Below are positions 8,810-18,425 of a DNA stretch of 64,000 nucleotides, in pieces. The notes under the pieces are model-generated. The model saw only the letters and a list, made by a program, of their open reading frames with translations, had not been told where the DNA came from and did not search any database. Both the position numbers and the translations under genes were made by a program. Every line of letters starts with the position of its first letter. Within the stretch, counting starts at the first letter, position 1. Origin of the DNA: a bacterium (GTDB lineage Bacteria > Desulfobacterota > DSWW01); the NCBI GenBank assembly GCA_028277985.1, contig JANQFG010000273.1, positions 1 to 64,000 of the forward strand, read 5' to 3'.

Positions 8810-9115
8810 CTACCCGCTCAACTCATCATAGATTTCCGGACGAACCGAGCCGGTTTGCCGGTAGGCGTAGACAAACAGCGCCAACCCCACCGAAACCTCA
8901 GCCGCGGCGATGGCCAGGATGAACAGAACGAACACCTGACCCTCCATATGCTGCCACCTCAGGGAGGCGCCCACGAAAAGAACCGCAGAGGCGTTCAGCA
9001 TGATCTCCACACCGACCAGAACCATGATCAGATTCCGGCGCAGGAGGGCACAGAGCGCACCCATCACGAAGAGGGTACTGGCAAGCAGGAGAATATGGTC
9101 GTATGGAACGATCAT
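8810..9115 (-). CDS. nuoK: NADH-quinone oxidoreductase subunit K
   Basis: A 101-residue three-helix membrane subunit of complex I. The conserved glutamates are in LVGVEIMLNASAVLFV (helix 2) and in the AAAEVSVGLALFVYAYR stretch, as expected for NuoK in the central hydrophilic axis. Its ATG overlaps the nuoJ stop by four bases, implying translational coupling. Confidence 0.96.
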   Translation of the reverse strand: MIVPYDHILLLASTLFVMGALCALLRRNLIMVLVGVEIMLNASAVLFVGASLRWQHMEGQVFVLFILAIAAAEVSVGLALFVYAYRQTGSVRPEIYDELSG

Positions 9116-9639
9116 GCTTCCCTCTCTGTCGAGTCGGCATCCTCCTCCCCCGAGCTCCTCCCCAGATACAGTGCACCCACGACCGCAATGAGAAGCAGAA
9201 AGGAGACGATCTCCACCGAAAGCCAGTGGTGCTGGAATAGGTACTGCCCAAGGGCCTTGGGGCTGGCGACCGCCGGTTCCAGCGGAACCTTTGTTTCCGG
9301 ATCCGTGGTCACGAGCAGGACTGCAACGAAGAAAAAGACCAGGCCGATCACGCCGGCCGGAAACTGCCTGCGGAAAGGATGGGCGTATTTCTCGAGCGTT
9401 TCCACCCTAAGCATCATGACGATGAACAGGAACAGAATCATGATCGCCCCGGCATAGATGATGACCTCAAGGGCTGCGAGCAAGGGCGCCCCGAGGAGAT
9501 AGAACAGCATCGCACTGCCGAAGAAGGACAGCACCAGGTAGGCCACCGTGTGAACCAGATTGCGTCGCGTGATCGCCAGACCCGTGGAGACGAGGATCGT
9601 GGCGGCGAGCAGGTAAAAGATGATACCGTACAGAGTCAT
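9112..9639 (-). CDS. nuoJ: NADH-quinone oxidoreductase subunit J
   Basis: A 175-residue membrane subunit of complex I with five hydrophobic helices. Helix 3 carries the family motif LEVIIYAGAIMILFLFIVMM, which includes the pi-bulge Tyr region. The C-terminal tail is acidic (SSGEEDADSTEREA). It sits 9 bases after nuoI and overlaps nuoK. Confidence 0.95.
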   Translation of the reverse strand: MTLYGIIFYLLAATILVSTGLAITRRNLVHTVAYLVLSFFGSAMLFYLLGAPLLAALEVIIYAGAIMILFLFIVMMLRVETLEKYAHPFRRQFPAGVIGLVFFFVAVLLVTTDPETKVPLEPAVASPKALGQYLFQHHWLSVEIVSFLLLIAVVGALYLGRSSGEEDADSTEREA

Positions 9640-9648
9640 TGGGTCCTT

Positions 9649-10191
9649 TCAGGGCAGGTTGCTCTTCGGGTTCACCGGCTCCTCCTCCCCGATGTGCTCC
9701 CCCTTGCCCCTCTCCGCCGTTACGACGCCTGCGTATCGATAGAAGTTGTACTCGTTGTTCTTCCCCCCGTGATCGATCAGGAGATCCTCTTTCTCGTACA
9801 CGAGCTTCAGAATGTCCCTCTTGCAGTTCTCGAAATCCGGGGTCAATTGAATCGCCAGGGTTGGGCATGCCTCTTCACAGAGTCCGCAGTAGATGCATCG
9901 GCCGAAATTGATGCGAAACCACGTGGCCACCCGGCGGCCGTCCGGGCGTTCCGCCGATTCCATGGAGATGCAGCTCACCGGGCAAACGGCCGAGCAGAGG
10001 TAGCAGGCCACGCACCGTTCGTCCCCGTCCGGGTCCCGGGTGAGGACGATACGGGCCCTCGAACGTGCCGGCAGGGGACGCTTGTACTCCGGGTACTCCT
10101 CGGTGATCGGCTTCCGGAACAAATGCCGCAATGTCAACGCAAAGCCTTCACCAAGAGCCTTGAGGGATTCCCACACCCGTGCCATCTTCAC
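9649..10191 (-). CDS. nuoI: NADH-quinone oxidoreductase subunit I (2x[4Fe-4S])
   Basis: A 180-residue peripheral-arm subunit carrying clusters N6a and N6b. Two ferredoxin motifs are seen: CVACYLCSAVCPVSCISME and CIYCGLCEEACPTLAIQLT, each CxxCxxCxxxCP. It passes electrons to cluster N2 in the NuoB part of the fusion. The start is GTG at 10191 (an ATG two codons in is an alternative). Tightly spaced: 10 bases after nuoH, 9 before nuoJ. Confidence 0.96.
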   Translation of the reverse strand: MKMARVWESLKALGEGFALTLRHLFRKPITEEYPEYKRPLPARSRARIVLTRDPDGDERCVACYLCSAVCPVSCISMESAERPDGRRVATWFRINFGRCIYCGLCEEACPTLAIQLTPDFENCKRDILKLVYEKEDLLIDHGGKNNEYNFYRYAGVVTAERGKGEHIGEEEPVNPKSNLP

Positions 10192-10201
10192 TCCGCAGGA
10201 C

Positions 10202-11224
10202 CTACGACTGTCTCATCAGAATGACCGCACCGGTCACCATAATATTCAGCAGGGCAACCGGAACCAACACCTTCCACCCCAGATTCATCAGCTGATCGTA
10301 CCGGAACCGCGGCAGCGTACCCCGCATCCAGATCATGACCAGGACCAGCACGAAGATCTTCCCGAAAAACCAGACGGGTGCCGGCAGAAGCGGTCCATGC
10401 CATCCGCCAAGAAAGAACACCGCCACGAGGGAGCCGAGGACGAGCAGGTTCACATACTCGCCAAGAAAAAAGAGGCCGAACCGCATTCCGCTGTATTCGG
10501 TATGGTAGCCTGCTCCGAGCTCGTTCTCCGCCTCCGGCATATCAAAGGGAATACGTTTGATCTCCGCCGCAATGCTGATGAAGAAGATGATGAACGAGAC
10601 GGGCTGCACGAGGACGAAGGGATAGCGGCTCTGTGCCTGAACGATGTCTACGAGGCTGAAGGAGCCGGCCAGCATGACGACCGGAACGAGCGAGAGCCCG
10701 AGCGAAAGCTCATAGCTGATCATCTGGGCCGCCCCGCGTATGCCTCCCAGGAGGCTGTACTTCGAATTGGAGGACCACCCGCCCAGGGCGACACCGTACG
10801 TTCCAAGGGACGAGAGTGCAAAGACATAGAGCAGGCCCACGTTGAGATCGGTCACCACAAGGGGGATCTCCAACCCGAAAAGGGTCAGGTCGTTGCCGAT
10901 GGGCACGACGGCATAGATCATGAGCGCCGTGGTCGCAACGACCGCGGGCGCCAGCTTGAAGACCCAAGGGTCCGCTTGCTCCGGAACCACGTCCTCCTTC
11001 AGGAGCATCTTGACCGTATCGGCAATGGGTTGCAGCAACCCGTAGGGCCCTGCCCTGTTCGGGCCGTAACGCACCTGCAGTCGCGCAAGGAACTTGCGCT
11101 CCAGCAACACGAGATAGGCCGCCGACAGGAGAATGAAGACCAGGGTGACCCCCAGCTTCACCAGGAGCACGACGATCCCTATGGCCCAGGCCAGAAGGCT
11201 GTCCGTGCCCGTCATTTCCAGCAT
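10202..11224 (-). CDS. nuoH: NADH-quinone oxidoreductase subunit H
   Basis: A 340-residue subunit linking the peripheral and membrane arms and lining the quinone chamber. Family segments include LLERKFLARLQVRYGPNRAG, GLLQPIADTVKMLLKED and PFDMPEAENELGAGYHTEYS, with the conserved acidic quinone-pocket residues. Eight or nine helices. Lies between nuoG and nuoI in the standard order. Confidence 0.96.
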   Translation of the reverse strand: MLEMTGTDSLLAWAIGIVVLLVKLGVTLVFILLSAAYLVLLERKFLARLQVRYGPNRAGPYGLLQPIADTVKMLLKEDVVPEQADPWVFKLAPAVVATTALMIYAVVPIGNDLTLFGLEIPLVVTDLNVGLLYVFALSSLGTYGVALGGWSSNSKYSLLGGIRGAAQMISYELSLGLSLVPVVMLAGSFSLVDIVQAQSRYPFVLVQPVSFIIFFISIAAEIKRIPFDMPEAENELGAGYHTEYSGMRFGLFFLGEYVNLLVLGSLVAVFFLGGWHGPLLPAPVWFFGKIFVLVLVMIWMRGTLPRFRYDQLMNLGWKVLVPVALLNIMVTGAVILMRQS

Positions 11225-11251
11225 GCTGCACCACCTTGCTTCATGATGGTC

Positions 11252-13750
11252 TCAAACCACCTGCTTGATCAGAGAGGGGGAAACGATTACCCGCCCGCTC
11301 CCAAGCTTCTGCCAGTCGAGCCGTCGATGCCGCGGCAGGACCAGGGTCCCCTCTGCCATCCTGTCCGTGACGCAGACATCCGCTTCCAGGACGCCGCCTT
11401 CCATTGAGAGCGCGGCTCTGTCCCCGCTCTGCAAGCCGAGCCGGGCCGCCTCCGAGACATGGATGAACAGACGCGGCGATTCTTCGACCTCCCTCAAGGG
11501 AGCCGAGTAGAGGGAAAGCTCCTCGGACCCGAATGTCAGGTCCGTCAATACGAGCTCCAGGCCCTCCTCGGCAGTATCCTCCCCCGACCACAGCTCTTCC
11601 CGGAACCGTGAACGCCCCTGCCCCTGGACTCTGATCCGGACCCCGTCGTCCGGCAATCCATCCAATGATGGGATCGAACCCACATCCGGACAGGCGCGGA
11701 TCAGCCAGTCTGACGACTCTTCGTCCCCCGACCCCCCGGCCGCGGTTTCCTCACCACCGGCCAATCGCTCGAGGACCTCCCAGGCCGCCACAGGGTCGGC
11801 ACCCGGAATCTGTTCTCGAAAGACCCTTGGCGGATGACTTCCTCCGCTCTCCTGCGAAACCGGCACCCCGCCTCTGTACGCAACAGAGGCGGCCTGCAGT
11901 CTGCATTCCTGGTTGATGAAGACCCCTCCCCTTTCGAACAGAGTGGCCGTTGGAATGAAGATGTCAGCACCCTTTACCGTCTCTGAGTCGACGTGGTCGA
12001 GAACGATCAACCGTTCCAGTCGGCGCAGGGCCTTCTCAAGCCTGGCCCTGTTCCGAACTCGAAGGAAGGGATCGTCTTCGACCAAGATCAGCGTCCTGAC
12101 CTCACCGGCCTCGATGGCTTCGAGCACCTGTTCCAGGGACTCTTCCGTCACGGACAACAGCACCGGGCCCACCGCATTCGCCCCGGGTATCACAAAGAAC
12201 AGCCCTGCATCATGCTCCATGCCACGCAACAGGGACGCGCAGTCCGCTGCGATTTCGGGCGTGGACTCCCGAACGATGTCGGTCCCGCACACGATGACGG
12301 TCTTCACACTTCCACGGGCCCGTGCAGCGCTCGCGGCAAGCTCCTCCTTGTACGGCGATGCCCGCCCCTCGAGTGCGGGAATGGCATCGAAGAACCGAGC
12401 GGCCCCTTCTCCCATGGCTTTCATCGCCGCAGGGTCCACGGCCTCCTTGAGCCATGCCCCCAAACAGGCATCCAGCGCATCCACGCGCGCGGGTATATGG
12501 TGAAAAGAGAACGGCAAAGTCACGGGTCGCGGATCGATGACGGTTGCTTCCCCACCGGCACGAACGGCCTGCCGCATGGCCATGGCGAGCATGGGTGCCT
12601 CGTTCACCGGGTCCACCCCCACTGCCAGGATGCAATCCGCCTGTTCCAGCTCCCGAAGGGACAGGACAAGATCCGATTCCAGGCGCGAGATCGCGGTGGC
12701 GGTCTTCGATGCAGAAGCAGAATCCAAGAAGAAGGCGGGCTGCCTCAAACCCCGGGACGCGCACAACTGCTTGAGCGCGGCCTGCGTCCTCAGGTCGTTG
12801 CGCGCCGATCCGACGCAGGCGACCGACCTTGGTCCTCCCTCCCGTATAGCCTGCTCGATGCGATCACGGGCCTCACCAAGGGCCCGATCAAGAGAAACCT
12901 CCTCGTTTGCTATTCTGGCGACTCGCGGTCTCTCCGGGTGACTCGCATAGGCGGATCCGTGCCGGCCACGATCACAGATGAAGTGCCCGTTCACGGCCTC
13001 GCTGTATCTTGCCTCCGTACGGACCACCCTGCGGTACCGAACACTCGCGATGGTTTGACACCCCAGTGAGCAGTGTATGCAGACCGAAGGCGTTCTTTCG
13101 TAGTCCCAACGTCTTCCCACAAAACGGGAGGGCTTGTCCGTGTAAACCCCGGTGGGGCAGATCTCTGTCAGGTTTCCTGCAAAGGGGCTCTCCAGCGTAC
13201 CGTCCTTGTGGCGACCGAAGTAGAGCCGACTGCCGAGTCGCATGACCCCAAGGTCGCGGTACCCTGTGAATTCCTGATAGAAACGGGAGCACCGGTAGCA
13301 GTGAATACACCGGTTCATCTCGTGCTGGACAAGCGGCCCGAGATCCTGATCCTTGTAGGTCCTTTTCTTGCCTCCATAGCGCCGGATACCGTGTCCGCCC
13401 GCAATGGTCATATCCTGTAGAAGGCAATGCCCTCCTTCATCACAGACAGGGCAGTCGTGCGGATGGTTCAGCATCAACCATTCGATGACGTGCCTCCGGA
13501 AATCGACCGCCTCTTCGTCGGTCGTGGAGACCACCATCCCATCCTTCGCTTCGATCATGCAGCTCATCTGCACGCCTTTGAAGGGCCCCTGGAGGAATTT
13601 CACCGCACAGACACGGCACGCCCCAACGGAACCGAGGGCCGGATGATAGCAGAAACGGGGGATCATGATCCCCAGCTGCTCGGCCGCCTCGATGACCTTG
13701 GTCCCGGGCGCTACATCTATCTCGCGATCGTCGATGATCAGTCTGGGCAT
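11252..13750 (-). CDS. nuoG: NADH-quinone oxidoreductase subunit G (with N7 cluster)
   Basis: An 832-residue Fe-S subunit of the NADH arm. The [2Fe-2S] cluster N1b ligands are Cys34, Cys45, Cys48 and Cys64. Cluster N5 has His96-x3-Cys100-x2-Cys103-x5-Cys109. Cluster N4 has Cys149, Cys152, Cys155 and Cys199 (EICPTG). A further site, Cys225-x2-Cys228-x3-Cys232-x27-Cys260, is exactly the spacing of the extra cluster N7 known from E. coli and Thermus complex I and absent from most others. The C-terminal half is the degenerate molybdopterin-oxidoreductase domain. Located between nuoF and nuoH. Confidence 0.95.
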   Translation of the reverse strand: MPRLIIDDREIDVAPGTKVIEAAEQLGIMIPRFCYHPALGSVGACRVCAVKFLQGPFKGVQMSCMIEAKDGMVVSTTDEEAVDFRRHVIEWLMLNHPHDCPVCDEGGHCLLQDMTIAGGHGIRRYGGKKRTYKDQDLGPLVQHEMNRCIHCYRCSRFYQEFTGYRDLGVMRLGSRLYFGRHKDGTLESPFAGNLTEICPTGVYTDKPSRFVGRRWDYERTPSVCIHCSLGCQTIASVRYRRVVRTEARYSEAVNGHFICDRGRHGSAYASHPERPRVARIANEEVSLDRALGEARDRIEQAIREGGPRSVACVGSARNDLRTQAALKQLCASRGLRQPAFFLDSASASKTATAISRLESDLVLSLRELEQADCILAVGVDPVNEAPMLAMAMRQAVRAGGEATVIDPRPVTLPFSFHHIPARVDALDACLGAWLKEAVDPAAMKAMGEGAARFFDAIPALEGRASPYKEELAASAARARGSVKTVIVCGTDIVRESTPEIAADCASLLRGMEHDAGLFFVIPGANAVGPVLLSVTEESLEQVLEAIEAGEVRTLILVEDDPFLRVRNRARLEKALRRLERLIVLDHVDSETVKGADIFIPTATLFERGGVFINQECRLQAASVAYRGGVPVSQESGGSHPPRVFREQIPGADPVAAWEVLERLAGGEETAAGGSGDEESSDWLIRACPDVGSIPSLDGLPDDGVRIRVQGQGRSRFREELWSGEDTAEEGLELVLTDLTFGSEELSLYSAPLREVEESPRLFIHVSEAARLGLQSGDRAALSMEGGVLEADVCVTDRMAEGTLVLPRHRRLDWQKLGSGRVIVSPSLIKQVV

Positions 13751-13771
13751 GGAACCTGTTTCTTCCGCTCC

Positions 13772-15043
13772 CTATTCATTCTTTAACGGGCACTTCCCCA
13801 GGGTGATGTGTTCCCTGACTTCTTCCTCGTAATCTTCCAGGAGGCTCTCCAAGGGGGCTATGCCTCCGGGAGCAAACGCACAGTAGGAGCTCCACATGTG
13901 CCCGCACATCCTCTTCAGCATCGGAATCATCTGCTCTTCGCCTTGGCCGTTCTCGATCCGAAAGATCAGATCCCGGATGTAGGGGAACCCTTCCCGGCAC
14001 GGCGTACACCATCCGCAGGATTCCCGCGCGAAGAAGTCGATCAGGTTCAGCGTGGCACCGACCAGACAGGTCTTCTGATCGAGCACCATGATCGCTCCGG
14101 TGCCCAGCCGATGGCCCACCTGTTGCAGGGTTTCGAAATCCATCTCGATATCGTAGTGCTGCTTCGGTAGAAACCTGGAGGAAGCGCCTCCCGGCAGGCA
14201 GCATTTGTACTCCGACCCCGGCCTCATACCTCCCGCGTGCTCCTCGATGATCTCGCTCAACCGCACACCCATGGGCAGCTCGTAGCAGCCGGGCTTGTTG
14301 ATCTTCCCGCTCACGGGAAAAATCTTGGTGCCGGCACCGCTCTCGGTCAGCGCGAGATCGCGAAACCATTGTGCCCCGTTCCGGACCACGTGCGGCATGC
14401 AGGCCAGGGTCTCGACGTTGAACAGCACCGTCGGCTTGCCCCACAATCCTTCCTCGGTCGGATAAGGGGGCGGTTGTTTCGGGTTCGGCCGCTTTCCCTC
14501 CAGGGCATTCAACTGGGCCGTCACCTCGCCGCAGATGTATCTTCCCCCGCTTCGATGCACCATGATGTCGAAGGAAAAATCACTTCCAAGAAGGTTCCTG
14601 CCAAGCAGCCCTTCCCCTCTGGCAATCTCGATCTGCCCCTTGAGCACCCTGGCTGCATTCTCATACTCGGGCCGGATGAAGATGAATCCTTCCTCCGCGC
14701 GCGCACCATACCCGGCCAGAATGATCCCTTCGATCAGCATATGGGGGTCCGCGTGAATCATCACGCGATCCTTGAAGGTGCCCGGCTCCATCTCATCCGC
14801 GTTGCAGACCACGTATCTGGGAAAAGGTGCGTCGTCGGCAACGGCCATCATCTTCTTGCCCGCCGGAAAGCCGGCACCACCACGGCCCAAAAGGGTGGAT
14901 TCGTGAAGCTCCTTCTGAACCACCTCCGGTGAACCCTCTTTCAGGACGCGTAGCAAGGCTTCGTAACCGCCGCTCTCCCTGTACTCGGCGAGCGATGCGA
15001 TCCGATCCGGCTTACGATTTTTCAACAGAACCTGTGCGGGCAT
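13772..15043 (-). CDS. nuoF: NADH-quinone oxidoreductase subunit F (NADH/FMN)
   Basis: A 423-residue subunit that binds NADH and FMN and takes hydride from NADH. The glycine-rich FMN/NADH site is LGRGGAGFPAGKKM near residues 52-65. Cluster N3 ligands lie in ESCGWCTPCREGFPY plus a later Cys (MCGHMWSSYCAFAPGG). The ATG at 15043 directly abuts the nuoE stop, so E and F are probably coupled. Confidence 0.96.
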   Translation of the reverse strand: MPAQVLLKNRKPDRIASLAEYRESGGYEALLRVLKEGSPEVVQKELHESTLLGRGGAGFPAGKKMMAVADDAPFPRYVVCNADEMEPGTFKDRVMIHADPHMLIEGIILAGYGARAEEGFIFIRPEYENAARVLKGQIEIARGEGLLGRNLLGSDFSFDIMVHRSGGRYICGEVTAQLNALEGKRPNPKQPPPYPTEEGLWGKPTVLFNVETLACMPHVVRNGAQWFRDLALTESGAGTKIFPVSGKINKPGCYELPMGVRLSEIIEEHAGGMRPGSEYKCCLPGGASSRFLPKQHYDIEMDFETLQQVGHRLGTGAIMVLDQKTCLVGATLNLIDFFARESCGWCTPCREGFPYIRDLIFRIENGQGEEQMIPMLKRMCGHMWSSYCAFAPGGIAPLESLLEDYEEEVREHITLGKCPLKNE

Positions 15044-15535
15044 CTACGTTGTCCCAGTGCTATCGGACCCGGATCGCAATTGCGCCAGTACCTGGTCGAT
15101 CTTCTCCGGGGTAAGCTCGCCATACACCTTCCGGTTGATCAGCATCGCCGGCGCCCGATCGCAGTAGCCGATGCAGCAGACCGGCAGAAGAGTGAACAGG
15201 CCGTCGGGGGTCGTCTCTCCGGGCTGGATGCCCAGTTTCCTGGAGAGATGATCGGAAATCGATTCCTGCCCCTCCATCCAGCAGATCAGGCTGTCACAGA
15301 CATGGATCACGTATCTTCCCACCGGCTCCCGGTAGATGAAGGTGTAGAAAGTGGCAAGCTCTTCCACCTCCATCGGAGACATGCCAAGGAGCCCCGCTGC
15401 CTCCTCGAGACCCTCGTCACTCAGGTATCCATAGTGATCCTGGAGGGCGAACACCACGTCCACGATGAGCTCTCTCGGATGTGCAACCTCTTCGATGCGA
15501 TCCTGAAGGGGCTTTCTGATTTCTTCCGGCAGCAT
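15044..15535 (-). CDS. nuoE: NADH-quinone oxidoreductase subunit E ([2Fe-2S])
   Basis: A 163-residue thioredoxin-fold subunit carrying cluster N1a. The four ligands are seen as C-x4-C in HVCDSLICWMEG and C-x3-C in VCCIGYCDRAPAM. The N-terminal helical part (VFALQDHYGYLSDEGLEEAAGLL) matches the family. It begins 31 bases after the nuoBCD fusion and abuts nuoF. Confidence 0.96.
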   Translation of the reverse strand: MLPEEIRKPLQDRIEEVAHPRELIVDVVFALQDHYGYLSDEGLEEAAGLLGMSPMEVEELATFYTFIYREPVGRYVIHVCDSLICWMEGQESISDHLSRKLGIQPGETTPDGLFTLLPVCCIGYCDRAPAMLINRKVYGELTPEKIDQVLAQLRSGSDSTGTT

Positions 15536-15566
15536 CGCCGCTCCCTAGAAGGCTGTTGAGAGACTC

Positions 15567-17963
15567 CTATCGGTCCACGTCCGGGAGTATGTAGTCCACC
15601 GAACCGATGATGGCCAAGAGATCCGCAATCGTCTCCCCCACTGCCAGCAGAGGCATGACCTGCACATTCGCGAACCCGGGAGACCTGATACGCATGCGAT
15701 AGGCATACCCGAGCCCGTCGCTCACAACATAGTATCCCTGCTCGCCTCTCGGGATCTCTGCGGATCGATACGCCTCTCCCTTCGGAATCTTCGGCCCACG
15801 GGTCACATTGATGAAGTGATGTATCAGGCTCTCTATGTCCTTGAGCATGTCCTCTCGTTCCGGGACGACGTACCGGTAGTCGTCTGTTACACATCGACCC
15901 GGCGGCATTTGATTCGCAGCCTGCTCGATGATGCGCAGGCTCTGGCGCATCTCCTCCACGCGAACCAGGTAGCGTGCGTAGCAGTCGCCCCCTTCGGCGG
16001 TGGGCACGTCGAAATCGAATGCTTCATAGCCGCAGTAGGGGAACTTCTTTCTCAGGTCCCATTCCAGGCCACAGGCACGCAAGTTCGGGCCGCTGACGCC
16101 CCACTGCATGGCATCTTCCCGCGAGATCACCCCGACGCCTTCGGTACGAGCCCTGAAGATAGGGTTCTTCCTGATCAGGGTCTCGTACTCACCGAGACGG
16201 GACGGGAAGATGCGAACGAATTCGTCGACCACCTCCTTCCAGCCCTCCGGAAGATCCGCTGCCACGCCTCCGATCCGGAACCAGGATGGATGGAGACGTC
16301 CACCGGTGATCAATTCGATGATATCGAGAATCATCTCGCGCTCGCGGAAGGTGTAGAAGTTCGGGGTCATCGCCCCCACGTCGTGAGCATAGGTGGCAAA
16401 CCATACGAGATGGTTGCTGAGCCTGAAGAGCTCGGAGAGCATCACCCGTATGAACTGCGCCCTGTCGGGCACCTCGATTCCGGCAAGATCTTCCACCGCC
16501 ATCACATAGGGAAGATTATTCGAGGTTCCTGCAAGGTAGTCCACACGATCCGTGTAAGGGATGAATTGATGCCAGGTCTGGCGTTCGCCGATCTTTTCCG
16601 CACCCCGATGATGGTAACCAATGTCCATGTCGAGGTCTGTAATCTCCTCCCCGTCCAGGGCTGCGATGAACCTGATCAGGCCGTGGGTCCCCACGTGGTG
16701 CGGACCGATGTTCAGGATCAGTTCCCGCTCGCCCCTCTTCCGCTCCACGTAGTTCTCCCCCTCGAGGGGCTGATGCATCCGCGCATCGGCAAGACCGTAA
16801 GGGGGCATCTCGGTTGCCCTGCCCGGATGGCTCTTGCGCAGTGGATGTCCTTGCCAGTCGTGGTGCATCAGGATACGCCGAAGGTTGGGGTGGCCTTCGA
16901 AGCGAATGCCGAACATGTCGAACACTTCCCGCTCGTACCAGTTGGCAGAGGGCCACAGGTCGGTCACGCTCTCCGCCGACGGGATTTCACCCTTCAGGCC
17001 GACCTTCAACCGAAGACGGCTGGCAGAATCAAACGAGAGCAGGTGATACACCAGGGTATAGTCAGAATCGGTTGTCGGTTCTCTTCGCGCCGATTCGTCG
17101 ATGGCGGTGACATCCTCCAAACGCAGGAAGCTCGGCGTTGCTTCGGTCTTCAGGTATCGGAGCACATCCTTTACAGCGGATTTCTCTACCTGGAAGGTCG
17201 ACATATCCGAGGTCTGGGGGGTCTGTCGGATGAGGTCTTCGAAGCGTCCCTCGAGTGCATCTGCCAGGCCCCTGTCCGTTTCGCTCAGATCGATTCTCGC
17301 GGGCGGCGGCGTCCACATCCCGTCGCTCCGGCTATCCAAGAACGTGGGCGGCACGACGGAGCTTCCACGCAGTGGGATCCCCTGCATACCGGGGCCACGG
17401 GCGTCCCGGGTCTTTGAATGCCCATCCACCAGGATCGGTTTCTGGGTGCCCTGGGTGCCTCCGGAGAGGTGGAACAAGGGACGAGTCGGCCTCTCCGAGG
17501 CGATCTTCTCCTGAAGGAGCACGAGCCCCTGTAGGACGGCCTCCGGCCTGGGAGGGCATCCCGGGATGTAGATGTCGACCGGCAGGATCTGATCCACCCC
17601 CTGCACGACGCTGTAGACATCGTACATGCCGCCGGTGTTGGAGCATGAGCCCATGGAGATGACCCATTTCGGCTCGGCCATCTGATCGTAGAGCCTTCGG
17701 ACCACCGGGGCGATCTTCTTGAAGACCGTACCGGAAACGATCAGGAGGTCGGCCTGGCGGGGAGAAGGTCGCATGACCTCCGCCCCGAACCGGGCAAGGT
17801 CGTAGCGCGGGGTGAGCGCCGTCACCTCTTCCACGAAGCAACAAGACAGCCCGAAAAACATGGGCCAGAGGCTTCGCTGCCGAGCCCAGTTGATCAGGGC
17901 GTCACTGCCCGCAAAAAGAAAGTTCTGGGGCGTATCGGTTATCTTCTCGCCCGTGGCCCCCAC
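15567..17963 (-). CDS. nuoBCD: fused NADH-quinone oxidoreductase subunits B-C-D
   Basis: A 798-residue triple fusion. GTG at 17963 is preferred: it overlaps the end of nuoA by 25 bases and has GGGGA upstream, while an in-frame ATG at 18038 would overlap by 100 bases. Residues about 1-170 are NuoB with the N2 cluster ligands (FGLSCCFVEE, Cys41-Cys42; SMGSCSNTGG, Cys107; IPGCPPRPE, Cys136). A linker of about 80 residues follows. Residues about 255-415 are NuoC (ANWYEREVFDMFGIRFEGHP). The rest is NuoD (NIGPHHVGTHGLIRFIAALD to DYILPDVDR). NuoC-D fusions are common in enterobacteria; B-C-D fusions are rarer. It forms the quinone-reducing module. Confidence 0.95.
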   Translation of the reverse strand: MGATGEKITDTPQNFLFAGSDALINWARQRSLWPMFFGLSCCFVEEVTALTPRYDLARFGAEVMRPSPRQADLLIVSGTVFKKIAPVVRRLYDQMAEPKWVISMGSCSNTGGMYDVYSVVQGVDQILPVDIYIPGCPPRPEAVLQGLVLLQEKIASERPTRPLFHLSGGTQGTQKPILVDGHSKTRDARGPGMQGIPLRGSSVVPPTFLDSRSDGMWTPPPARIDLSETDRGLADALEGRFEDLIRQTPQTSDMSTFQVEKSAVKDVLRYLKTEATPSFLRLEDVTAIDESARREPTTDSDYTLVYHLLSFDSASRLRLKVGLKGEIPSAESVTDLWPSANWYEREVFDMFGIRFEGHPNLRRILMHHDWQGHPLRKSHPGRATEMPPYGLADARMHQPLEGENYVERKRGERELILNIGPHHVGTHGLIRFIAALDGEEITDLDMDIGYHHRGAEKIGERQTWHQFIPYTDRVDYLAGTSNNLPYVMAVEDLAGIEVPDRAQFIRVMLSELFRLSNHLVWFATYAHDVGAMTPNFYTFREREMILDIIELITGGRLHPSWFRIGGVAADLPEGWKEVVDEFVRIFPSRLGEYETLIRKNPIFRARTEGVGVISREDAMQWGVSGPNLRACGLEWDLRKKFPYCGYEAFDFDVPTAEGGDCYARYLVRVEEMRQSLRIIEQAANQMPPGRCVTDDYRYVVPEREDMLKDIESLIHHFINVTRGPKIPKGEAYRSAEIPRGEQGYYVVSDGLGYAYRMRIRSPGFANVQVMPLLAVGETIADLLAIIGSVDYILPDVDR

Positions 17964-18346
17964 GCAAGTCCCCTTTTCCTCCAGATATAGAGCAGGCCGA
18001 TGAGAAGCAGGATGATGAAGAAAGATATCTGAAGCCACCCGGTCCAGCCGAGCTCCCGGCAGGCAACGGCCCAGGAGAAGATATAAGCGGCTTCCACATC
18101 GAAGATCAGGAAGAAGATGGCGACGAGATAGAAGGGCACCGGATAGCGGAGGCGGGCCGTGCCGGTTGGGATGACACCGCTCTCATAGGGCCGCAACTTC
18201 TCGGGATTCTCCCTCTTCTCACCGATCCACGATGCCAGAAAGAGAAGGACCCCGATGAGAGCCAGAACCATGAATCCGTAGACGGCGAGACTCAGGATTC
18301 CGGGGTCCCAAGGAGACAAGATCCCAGCGAATTGGGAAGGTTCCAC
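17939..18346 (-). CDS. nuoA: NADH-quinone oxidoreductase subunit A
   Basis: A 135-residue, three-helix membrane subunit. The family signature RPYESGVIPTGTARLRYPVP carries the conserved Cys-loop region (here with Ser-Gly instead of Cys-Gly) and is followed by FYLVAIFFLIFDVEAAYIF. First gene of the nuo operon. It begins with GTG at 18346, four bases after a GGAGG, and about 23 bases below the predicted transcription start. The stop lies inside the nuoBCD start region. Confidence 0.95.
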   Translation of the reverse strand: MEPSQFAGILSPWDPGILSLAVYGFMVLALIGVLLFLASWIGEKRENPEKLRPYESGVIPTGTARLRYPVPFYLVAIFFLIFDVEAAYIFSWAVACRELGWTGWLQISFFIILLLIGLLYIWRKRGLAWGPRARR

Positions 18347-18375
18347 GCAGCCTCCAGGGTCAGCCGAAAAAAGGA

Positions 18376-18405
18376 AATATAGTAACCCCCGCCCGGGCGT
18401 GTCAA
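18376..18405 (-). promoter_or_regulatory. sigma70-type promoter of the nuo operon
   Basis: On the minus strand TTGACA (18405-18400), an 18-base spacer and TATATT (18381-18376) stand just upstream of nuoA, giving a predicted start near 18369 and a leader of about 23 bases. Three phased GTTCGAAY boxes lie immediately upstream. Confidence 0.65.
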
Positions 18406-18425
18406 GTAAACCAAGATGGAATCAA

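Noticed and set aside
15816..17417. 533-codon plus-strand frame opposite the nuoBCD fusion
   Set aside because: Antisense shadow of a clearly conserved gene.
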